A DNA stretch of 64,000 nucleotides from Nematopogon swammerdamellus (taxonomy: Eukaryota > Arthropoda > Insecta > Lepidoptera > Adelidae). The notes below the pieces were generated by a model that was given only the letters and a program-made list of their open reading frames with translations, made no database searches and was not told the origin of the DNA. The translations under genes and the position numbers were made by a program. This document shows, piece by piece, positions 21,834 to 30,660 of the stretch (the first letter of the stretch is position 1; each line of letters opens with the position of its first letter). The DNA is taken from positions 16,393,741 to 16,457,740 of the forward strand of contig OX336348.1 of NCBI GenBank assembly GCA_946902875.1. The letters are read 5' to 3'.

Positions 21834-22929
21834 GTGAAAGTCCCAAATTAATACAAATAAATGACTATAAATATCGGAAAGGATGAGAAATGTCAAAGGA
21901 GGTCGTTCAATGTGAAGCCAGGCACAATTTGTATTTCTGAAACGCACCACATTATATAAGTCAAACAATTTCACTGCAACCACACTTTATTTTACTATAT
22001 ATAAATATATATAAAATAATAATATCATTCGTTCATACATTCAATATAAATAATTATAGCAAAAAGTTTTATTTTATATGGACCTGGATACCAATTGCGA
22101 TCAGAGTGCTTGGCAAGACAAAGCCAACGAGCCCAAACTCGATGGGGTTGCATCGTTACATTACGATTTTTTTTTAATTAACATGGTCACCTTCCGTCTC
22201 CATCATCAGGACAGCAATATAATATTACATTGTCATCACCAGACTTACATACGCATGCAAATTTGAGCTCAATTAAACACCGGCGAATGATTCAGATTTG
22301 TAAGATTCCTTTACACCCACAGACAGACAGATTAGTGGGGTTAGTAAAGAGGTTCACCCTGCATTTTTTCATGAAAGCATGTGGCTTTCACCAGTTGTTA
22401 ATTAGGTCAAACTGAGCTGATTTAGATCGGGAGCCACGGGCCAACCCCCTGCAGGGGGGGTGGGGGAGGGGGTTTTTAGGGCCGCCGCCGCGCTCCATTC
22501 TGAGCTAAATATCTCAAAATGTTTTAGCACTAGGTCGAGTTTGGTATCGTTTTCGTATGAATCAAGGACAAGGAATTCATTTCTGATATAAAATTTTGAC
22601 TCTGTCGTAGAAAAAAAATTAGAAATTGGGAAAAAATCAAAATTTAGCTCTTCTAAGTTTCTGAAAAATCGTTACTTATTTTTAAACTAAGTATATATTT
22701 TCCACTTAAAAATTTATTCTATATAACGCAGTTATTCTAGAATACAGAAAGTTTTACGTCATAAACATAAAGCATAAATAAGTGTATTAAAAAAAATCTT
22801 ACCTGTGCCGGGGCGAGCGCGCAGCCAGGCGAGTTTTCGAACATTGTATGATTCTAAGTTTAATATTTTTATATACTTTGCCACTAAATCGTGTTTGGTA
22901 TACTTATAACAGAAATCACGGATAAATAA
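21834..22929. other. Intergenic stretch between gypsy and BEL elements
   Basis: It contains possible gypsy leader (21834-21990), an AT-rich tract, a G-rich stretch (about 22450-22480) and two diverged copies of one motif (GAGTTTGGTATCG at about 22533 and GTGTTTGGTATAC at about 22892); the second copy is split by BEL and continues at 29575. At 22121, GAGCCCAAACTCGATGGGG resembles part of the 130-bp unit found at 41-57 kb. No gene seen. Confidence 0.5.
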
Positions 22930-23493
22930 TGGTAACGCGGCGGTAGGTCGCTGGAATTTTGCCGTTTTTAGGGTTCCGTATTTTTCTAACTATCGAACAA
23001 ATTTTACCTATATAGGCTAGCGTTGCAAATTACAGTCGCGGTGAACACCACACCAGGGAAGGAAAGGAACTTGTGCAGGACTCACCCCCTGATGGATATC
23101 CTCGCCGCAGCGAAGCGGGTGGCCACCACGCGAAGAGGATCGTCTCCAGCAGCAGCCTTGCGAGATGGATGACACTCGCGGCGATGAATCGTGTGCGAGC
23201 GGGTTAGTGTGGACAACGTAGGTCCAGCGGCGGAGATTGAATAATAATTATATATTTTAGTAATTGCGGGTAAAAACTAGAGGTCCGATACCAATTTCGC
23301 GCGTGTGCAGACTCCAAGCGTATCGAGAGCTCACTGACTGCGTTCAGCTGCTCGGCCGCAGCGCGGCGTGACAGCGCGGAGCAGGCAGCGCGGTGCTCAT
23401 CTCTTCAGGCGGTGAGGTAGGCATATTGTAGAGACAAGGAAGGGACTAGGTGAAATGTCACCACGACTGATTTGCAACGCATCGGCCCAACCA
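22930..23493 (-). repeat. 3' LTR of the BEL/Pao element
   Basis: A 564-bp copy nearly identical to the 5' LTR outside the LINE insertion. It starts (minus) TGGTTGGGCCGATGCG and ends CGTTACCA. The few differences from the other LTR (for example GTAGAGAC versus GGAGAGAC, and TGCGGG versus TGCGCG) suggest a fairly recent insertion. Confidence 0.9.
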
Positions 23494-23779
23494 TGCCCCC
23501 CAGCTTGACAGGACCAAGTCCTTTCAAAAATATAATAAAGAAAAAAAAAGCGGAAAAATGTATTGCCTAGAAAATACCTACCAAAGATTGTGCGAGCGTA
23601 TGTTAAGTAATGCGAATAATATAAACCATTTTATCGGTGTAGGTAGCGGATAAACAATAATGCGAATTAACAAGAAAAAAATATAAAAATAAAAGTTAGT
23701 GGACTGTATAATTTGCGAAAAGTTATGACAAGACAGTGTGAAAATATTCACCACTGTGCGCTATGCGCCTATATTTTCC

Positions 23780-24405
23780 GGACTCAGTCCGGCCATTCAC
23801 GAACTCACGAACGCCGTGACTTCCGGAAGTAACTATTAAGTAATCTGTGCTTCCGGTGAGCAAATACAGTATTAGGTATTTGCAGCGGTGATAATAGTAC
23901 CTGAATTGATAGGGGAGGAGCCTATCGTTCAGAAAATTAACCTTACTCAAGCTACCCTCGACTATCAAGATTCCATTTTCATTAAAGACATTTGACTTTG
24001 GAAATGCGGGTGTTACATTATGACTAATAAGTGCGAATTTAAATTCGTCAGAATAGAGAAAATTCTGCAGAGCCATTAGAAGAACGACCTTGGCATACTG
24101 TAAGTGCAATATTTTAAATTTACTGGACAAATTAATAAGGTTAAAAATGTAAATTACCATTCTAACAAGATTTGTGAAAGAGAAGACTCGTGAAGCGAGT
24201 GAGAACGGCGGCGGCGGCGGTTCAAATGTATTGGCCGGCCATTGTTCCACAGACCGGTGGGTGGCGATCGCCTCACCAAGCAACAGCGGCTGCTCGATCA
24301 GCTGCGCAGGAGTTAAGCTACTAGACAGGTAATCGGCAGAGTTTTCATCTCGATGGAAGCAATGGGAATTAATTTTATTTGCGGCGATATTTTGTAGTTA
24401 TAGGA
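23780..24405 (-). pseudogene. BEL/Pao pol fragment: RNase H end and pre-integrase region
   Basis: Minus translation: HCFHRDENSADYLSSSLTPA (family pattern NPAD..SRG.TP at the end of RNase H), LLGEAIATHRSVEQWPA (pattern LWW.GP.W....WP), VFSFTNLVRMVIYIFNLI, then the pre-integrase signature NGILIVEGSLSKVNF followed by LLPYQF (pattern GILRVGGRL..A.L......P.LLP). The integrase core that should follow is missing and the frame runs to a stop at 23723. The RT is absent upstream. Confidence 0.7.
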
Positions 24406-24889
24406 GCACTAACACGAACCGTCGCCCGAGCGAGATGACACCATTAGAAGGAGACTTATACCAATAAATTTTAATTTCATAAAGCGATTTAATTATTAAA
24501 TTTAGTATGGTTATTGCAGGTGCGGTGTACAAATTCCAAAGATGGATAATCATGAATCAAAGTATTGCGTCGTGCACACTCGCGAGGTTCTACACTGAAG
24601 GCGAAGTGTGATGTGAGAGTTGTATAAAAGTCGTCTGACTGAAATTCGACTTCCGAGACGCGGTGTGCGGGAGGTGTACTTGTAGACATCGTCTGCGGCG
24701 AGTTACTGGATAACTTCGCTAACTCGAGCCCCCCCAGCATGAACTGACTGACTAGTATCGATAGCTAGGTACGGACTACAGAGCAAGCTGACCGGTACAC
24801 GCGGCAACTCATTTAATTTAAGCGGTTCTTTCGTGATTTTAGCAGGCAATGATGTCGTGCGATGTGGGATGCTGCGTTGCGAAGTAGGC

Positions 24890-25050
24890 AAACTTGGTTC
24901 ACTTGCTTCACTAAAATCAATGAAGTTACAATATGTGCGAATAACATTACACGTCGTCGTCGGGCCTGGGAGCGCAGGCGCTTCTCCTAGTACTAGATAA
25001 CCTAATGAGGTATCTATAGCGATCGGTTCTTCAGGCGCGCGAGCGACAGT
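24890..25050 (-). pseudogene. BEL/Pao protease C-terminal piece beyond the MITE
   Basis: Directly past the MITE the frame resumes with AIDTSLGYLVLGEAPALPG, which fits the end of the BEL protease (typically T.LGW.L.G). It is therefore continuous with 25676-26682 if the MITE is disregarded. Confidence 0.55.
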
Positions 25051-25053
25051 CTG

Positions 25054-25672
25054 GGGCCTTATTCTGAAACCTAACGCCTAATCGATCTCGCTTAGGCGAG
25101 AGCGAATATCGCTTAGCTCTCTCTTGTATGAAAATTGGTATTCCGAACGCCACTATGACGTATCGTCGATCGTCGCGAGAGCGAGAATCGAGACCGACTC
25201 GGCGGCAGCCAAGACCCTCTCGCCAGACGTCTCTCGTCACGGACGATATCGACAGTTCAGTGTTACCAACACTTAGGAAAGGTTTGTACTACAAGTATTT
25301 AATAATGTATGAAAACCGCTGAAAGCGAATGAATACATGTAGAGAAATGTTTTTAAATGTGTTATAATTAGGTACGGTCACTAATATAATATGGAAGATA
25401 AAAGAAAAATATTTTTACGAATAGTTTAAATTTATGATTTTAGGTAAATTTTGTATTTATAGCTGCCAACATTCACTCATTCGTGGTGGTCACACACTCT
25501 CGTGTCGTTGCGTATTAGTTTGCGTGCGTGTGAAAAATACAGACACAGACAGACGGCGACGAGACGAGAGCCGCGTTTGTGTGCGTGTGCAAAATACAGA
25601 CACACACACACAGACGGCGACGAGACGAGAGCCGCTCTCGCTGATTAGGCGTTAGGTTTCAGAATAAGGCCC
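25054..25672. mobile_element. MITE, Harbinger/PIF-like, 619 bp
   Basis: The ends are perfect 30-bp inverted repeats starting GGGCCTTATTCTGAAACC, flanked by the 3-bp direct repeat CTG (25051-25053 and 25673-25675). A 3-bp duplication and GGG-type ends fit the PIF/Harbinger superfamily. The interior is non-coding and has a tandem duplication near the right end (GACGGCGACGAGACGAGAGC at about 25552 and again at about 25613). It interrupts the BEL protease frame. Confidence 0.85.
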
Positions 25673-25675
25673 CTG

Positions 25676-26682
25676 ACTACGTAAGATGCGAGCGAATAAA
25701 TCTGCACTGCACCGAGAATTAGATCTATTTCGGCAGGTTCAAAGTAACCGTAATCACTAAGGGGTAAATTGTGTAGGTATTCGAGTCGCGAAATAGCTAC
25801 CTTTGCTGAAGGCAATTCATTAGTAATGCGGCTTACGACGAAAGGTTGTACTTTAAATGTTATATTATCGTCCAAGCGGGAGCGGATAGTCAAGCAGGTG
25901 ACTCCTTCGATTGGATTGGCTATGTCACCTACTCCAGCAACAAATGTATTGTGCGGCGGGTTTGATTTTAAGTTTAGCCTATCACAACAAGCGGTCGTAA
26001 TTAAGTCCTTTTGTGACGCGCTGTCGACTAGCGCACGTACGATGTGAATATTGCCAGCCACATCGACTACGTTACACAACGCGGTGCCTAATAGAACGCA
26101 ATTATTGCGTGAAATATTATTACTTGGACATGGTCCTACGGAACACATTACGGATGGTCCTACTACTGTCGTCGCGGAGTCGGCAGTGCGAGCAGCGGGG
26201 AGAGCGGTGCGGAAGGGCGCGGAGGCGGCGGAGGCGGGCGAAACGAAGACCGGTGAAGGGGGGGCGGAGGTAGCGGCGGAGACGAGCGGAGCGGGCGCGG
26301 CGGGCCTGAAAGCGGGGAGGGCTGGCGCGCACGCATCGCCTGAAGCTGAAGCGAGCGGTACGGGTGAGAGGGCGAAAGCGGGGGCGGGGGCGGCGGTCGC
26401 GGCATCAGCGATGCCGGGCGGTCGATACCTACTATAATTATTCGAATGCGAGGGCGGTGAATCGTTACTAGATTCGAAATGCAATAATGTATGATGCGAG
26501 TGTGAGCACACTCGACATCTCACCTCCGACTTGCATTTGCGCAGTGCGTGCCTACTACTTAGGCAATTCACACATAATTTATTGGATTTTACGAAGTTAT
26601 AGCGATCGCGGGCAGACATTGCACTGAACTTGGAGCAATGATATAGCTGTGAATGATCAATTCCTCCACAGGACACATACAT
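25676..26682 (-). pseudogene. BEL/Pao zinc knuckles and protease
   Basis: The frame starts in a Cys/His knuckle (CGGIDHSQLYHC), then CVNCLSSRHALRKC and CRVCSHSHHTLLHF, then about 120 residues rich in Pro, Ala and Ser, then the aspartic protease core RALVDSASQKDLI (family pattern LLDxGSQ, so Gly is replaced by Ala next to the catalytic Asp). It ends inside the MITE terminal repeat. The high GC content of the Pro/Ala segment differs sharply from the AT-rich surroundings. A frameshift separates it from Gag at about 26690. Confidence 0.75.
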
Positions 26683-26698
26683 CTATCGTCCGGTATGC

Positions 26699-27794
26699 TT
26701 ACATTACAAATGTCTTGAAAGTATTGTTACTCGTATTTCGCGGCGATGGAGGTCTGACCGCGGGCTGTGCCGCGGGGCGGTAATTATTATTACCACTGGT
26801 AGTGTTCGGTTGATCGGCGCGGTGCGGGGGCGGGGAAGGCGGGGAAGGCGTGCAAGGCGGCTGATTTGCGGATGTACCCGCATACGCTCGTTGTAAAATG
26901 CGGGATTGCTCACGAACAAAGTCAACGAACTTTAATGACGTAGGCATCGCGTTCTCGCCTCGGAGTGACATTTCAAATAGTTTGACAGTTTCAACACCGA
27001 GTTTTTTACTACCAATGTGAATGAAAATGAACTCTTCCAAGCTATCCAGTTTCAATTGTCTCAAGGCGGACACAATGGATGAGAATTGATCTACGAAGTT
27101 TTCCAAACTATTGGCTGTGGCCTCACCTACACTCGGTAAATTCAGTAGCTGATCTAGATAATTAGCGGCCAGTACGCGTTTGTCGTTATATTTTCTTACC
27201 AATGCGTCCCACAACACTGGATAATAATTATCCAGTGTTGTGGGCAGTAGGCATAAAGCCTTGACACATGTTCTGAGCTTGACCTGTCAATCTACCAACC
27301 AAATATTGGATTTTTTCACCATCAGTCAGATCCGCGTTTTCGTGAATGACCGTTCTGAAAGTTTCGAAAAATATAGGCCAATTATGTATGTCTTCATCGA
27401 ACGAACACAACTCTAACCGTGGTAATTTTGGCACCTGTCGGAATGACAGTTTGCCATCCACCTTATTAGTTTGCGCGGTTTGTCGCGACGACATTATTTG
27501 GTCGTATTTGAATCGTATTTCAGCGTACAGGTCCTCGAAAGCGTTCATGGACTTGTAGCAGGGTTCAGCAGCGTCCGGGTTTGACGCAAGCAGTTCATTG
27601 TATTCGTCCAATGTCGACATAAATTCTTGGCGCATAGTGTTAGTGGTGGCTGCGTTTGCAACAAATATATCCACATTTTGTGGGTTTAGGTTTATTATTT
27701 TGTCAAATATGACTTGCAAGCGCTCGAAATAGCACTTCATTTTATTTTCAATGCGCTTTAACCTACGCTCGTATAACCTTTTTTCTCGTTCCAT
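26699..27794 (-). pseudogene. BEL/Pao Gag
   Basis: The N-terminal frame (27228-27794) starts MEREKRLYERRLKRIE (basic, helical) and carries the Gag signature KLPRLELCSFDEDIHNWPIF, then FFETFRTVIHENADLTDGEK and QYLVGRLTGQA (pattern LP.LELP.F.GD...W..F...F...IH....L....K..YL...L.G.A). The second frame (26699-27217) continues PVLWDALVRKYNDKR and ends at a stop before the zinc knuckles. The break between the two coincides with a 37-bp palindrome (27208-27244). Confidence 0.8.
27208..27244. repeat. 37-bp perfect palindrome in BEL Gag
   Basis: CCCACAACACTGGATAA, then TAA, then the exact reverse complement of the first 17 bases. It lies at the Gag frame break; one arm encodes YPVLWD, the other is extra sequence that shifts the frame. 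Confidence 0.9.
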
Positions 27795-27951
27795 TTCGAG
27801 TCGATCTGCACCGGTAGCAATCTTAAATACGCCGGGATTTACTATGTACCTACTTAATTTAATTTATAATTTTTAAATGGAATATTATACACGAAATATA
27901 ATATAACTGCAATGCTAACCAATAGGGATCGCGGGTCGAAGGGCCAACTTA

Positions 27952-29574
27952 TGGTAACGCGGCGGTAGGTCGCTGGAATTTTGCCCTTTTTAGGGTTCCG
28001 TATTTTTCTAACTATCGAACAAATTTTACCTATATAGGCTAGCGTTGCAAATTACAGTCGCGGTGAACACCACACCAGGGAAGGAAAGGAACTTGTGCAG
28101 GACTCACCCCCTGATGGATATCCTCGCCGCAGCGAAGCGGGTGGCCACCACGCGAAGAGGATCGTCTCCAGCAGCAGCCTTGCGAGATGGATGAGACTCG
28201 CGGCGATGAATCGTGTGCGAGCGGGTTAGTGTGGGCAACTTAGGTCCAGCGGCGGAGATTGAATAATTGTATTGTATTGTATTGTTTATTGATCATTCTT
28301 ATGGCAGTTAGACTGCGCTCGAACTTGTCACAATTTGTTCTATTCGGTTCGATTACACCCACGAAGAAGAACCGACAAGAAACTTCGCAGGGTATTTTTT
28401 TAAACATATTTTTACAAGTATTTAGTGATTAGCCCATAGTCCATCTAAAACACAGCTTGAGAGCAAGATTAACAATTTTTCTGAGAGTTCTGACTACAAA
28501 GACTTATTAAATAAGTGAATCAGGTGTAAAGAGCCTTTGTCAAACTTTGATACGTAATTTGTATCAACATAATTATGTTAGTGTATTAAACTACAATGTA
28601 GTTTAATTGTATTGTCAAAAATCAAAAATAAAAATATATAAATATTTAAGATACTTGAAGTATCAAGTTGTCAATGGGTCAATAAAGTTGAGGTACTAAT
28701 GGTACTTAATCAAGAGTTAATATTGTTTGTAAAAAATACAGTTGTCAAAAAGAAAAAATATAAATATATATGTAGGTATATATTTATGTTTATATATAAT
28801 AAAATATTATCATACTTGAAGTATCAAGTTGTCAATATGGGTTAATATAATTATTGAGGTACAAATGGTACCTAGTCAAGTATTAACTAATTATGCAGTC
28901 AGAATCTCAAGATATGAATTTATCAGCTAAGGCCTCCTTTACAGTGTAGTAGGCTTTCTTTGCAAGGGTAGATTTTAAGTGTTTCTTAAACAAAGTATCA
29001 TTAAGATTTTTTACCTCTTCGGGTATTTTATTATATAATCTAATACTATTACAAACAAAACTTTTCGACATTTTAGATGATCTGTGCTTCGTAATTTGAA
29101 TATTATTTTTACTCCTAGTGTCATGCTGGTGAATATCGGAATGGAGAGTAGCGTTTTGCATATACTTTCTAGCACAGCAGATATTTTGATAAATATAAAC
29201 ACTGGGTAGTGTCATGATTCCTACTTTATGAAATACATTTCTACAAGAGTCCCTGGCTTTCATACTGAGTACACAACGCAATGCTCTTTTTTGAAGAACA
29301 AATATTCTGCTAAATATATAATAAATAATTATATATTTTAGTAATTGCGCGTAAAAACTAGAGGTCCGATACCAATTTCGCGCGTGTGCAGACTCCAAGC
29401 GTATCGAGAGCTCACAGACTGCGTTCAGCTGCTCGGCCGCAGCGCGGCGTGACAGCGCGGAGCAGGCAGCGCGGTGCTCATCTCTTCAGGCGGTGAGGTA
29501 GGCATATTGGAGAGACAAGGAAGGGACTAGGTGAAATGTCACCACGACTGATTTGCAACGCATCGGCCCAACCA
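27952..29574 (-). repeat. 5' LTR of the BEL/Pao element, carrying a LINE
   Basis: LTR sequence occupies 27952-28267 and about 29313-29574, matching 22930-23493 on both sides of a LINE insertion. It contains GAGATTGAATAAT at the left junction, which reads on as AATTATATATTTT at the right junction. Confidence 0.88.
28268..29312 (-). mobile_element. 5'-truncated LINE inserted in the BEL 5' LTR
   Basis: On plus it begins with a repeated TGTAT tail (the minus-strand 3' end), followed by about 640 bp of 3' UTR with two diverged copies of a segment (compare 28650-28720 with 28800-28870). The RT C-terminal frame (28907 to about 29310) reads FVLQKRALRC, then HDTRSKNN and NKIPEEVKNL. These are the thumb and C-terminal motifs of CR1/jockey-type ORF2. 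The RT core is absent. Compared with the other LTR, only a few bases around AATAAT are duplicated. Confidence 0.8.
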
Positions 29575-29685
29575 AATAATTTATTTTTGCTATACAATTT
29601 GAAGTCTTCGTTAGAAAAAAAAATTACGAATTCGAAAAAAAATCAAAATACCGCACTTAATATTTGTTATTGCATTTTAATTACC

Positions 29686-30025
29686 ACACGTGCCGTCACA
29701 CAAACACAGATTGGTACATTTCAGTTTTTATTTTATGCAATTGCATCGCCCCCCACATCCTTTCTTACACTTACACCGCACTAACTCCAAACAAGGTTTG
29801 GATCTTGTCGGTATGGTCGTCCATTCTGGTTTCCACCCCTCTTCAGTATTTTTCCATACCCAATTAGATGGACTAGGAAGCTCTTGATGCAATACATGAG
29901 CCTGGCCCCAGAATTTGCCTCCTTGATACCTATATTGCACGAAGTTCATGCTGTTAAGCCCGTCTAAAGTCGGAGGAATGTTCTCCAGTGTCCTGTCCTT
30001 CTTCGTAAACAGCGTTTTAATTAAC
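29686..30025 (-). pseudogene. Cys-rich protein relic (transposon-associated family)
   Basis: Minus frame: ENIPPTLDGLNSMNFVQYRY, WGQAHVLHQELPSPSNWVW, WTTIPTRSKPCLELVRCKCK, GCGGRCNCIK, then an in-frame TAA, then KLKCTNLCLCDGTC in the same frame. The pattern (IPPT, then WG with ELPSP..W.W, then TT.P......L..C.CK..C...C.C.K..L.CT..C.C) recurs in uncharacterised invertebrate proteins, many of them probably transposon-linked; that is from memory. The Cys-rich tail likely binds zinc. Only one stop interrupts about 105 codons. The function is unknown. Confidence 0.45.
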
Positions 30026-30660
30026 TACACTTCAACTGAGATGCTTTCAGTGTAGCGTCAAAATCGCAACTGAATTATGCGTAACGAAAAACAGGTTAGA
30101 AATGTTGATGTTTCCCGGCATCTCACCTATTCATTCCCGGGCTTATCTTTTTCTTTTCATTCAATTAAGGCGCGCCAGTTATAAGATTAAACAGCAAGTA
30201 ACTTTCCAGGAATTTATTATAGTCAGATAATTGAGTTTCCAGTTGATATAATTTCGACATGTCCAAGCGTAGGTTACCTACCTGTGGATGAAATTATACA
30301 ATAAACAATAAAGAATAGATTGACCATTTCACCCACACTGCAGCGACGCGCGGCGCGGTATGACAGTCTACAACATGAGTGTCATATCGTCAAAAAAATT
30401 TGTATGGGGAACGTGATCAGTATCTGATACACATACCGCTTTGCGTATCGTTACCTACTATTGAAAGACCTTATATAGCTATGTGTCTAGATGAATGTGT
30501 GTTTTGGGGGTTTGAAAGAATTTACCAAAAAGACTGGTTTTTTACACCAGGTTTATCTTACTATAATTACAATTGTCTAGGTGGTCGGAATCTTTGCTCT
30601 CCATCTAAGTTAAGTATCTTGTAAGGTTGATTTGTGAGCAGTCTATTGGTTTATTGTTTA
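30026..30660. other. Stretch without recognised features
   Basis: AT-rich with an AscI-like GGCGCGCC at about 30170 and a GC-rich GCGACGCGCGGCGCGG at about 30343. A short plus-strand frame at 30379-30624 shows no recognisable domain. No RNA gene seen. Confidence 0.5.

Larger units (their letters stand above)
22930..29574 (-). mobile_element. BEL/Pao LTR retrotransposon, internally deleted
   Basis: Both LTRs are present (22930-23493 and 27952-29574; the second is enlarged by a LINE), each reading TGG...CCA on the minus strand, and the element is flanked by the 5-bp direct repeat AATAA (22925-22929 and 29575-29579). Minus order: 5' LTR, Gag, zinc knuckles, protease, (deletion of RT and most of RNase H), RNase H end, pre-integrase region, (deletion of the integrase core), 3' LTR. 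A possible primer-binding site begins with TGG about 5 bases inside the 5' LTR (27946 leftward), and a G-run (about 23495-23500) next to the 3' LTR may be the polypurine tract. A MITE and a LINE inserted later. Non-functional. Confidence 0.88.

Noticed and set aside
21834..22440. 5' LTR of the gypsy element
   Set aside because: I looked for a matching repeat left of 18180 and found none, so no LTR is called.
26013..26437. Ala/Glu/Gly-rich plus-strand frames
   Set aside because: Antisense shadow of the Pro/Ala-rich spacer of the BEL polyprotein on minus.
30379..30624. 81-codon plus-strand frame
   Set aside because: No recognisable domain, start context, splice signals or conservation evidence.
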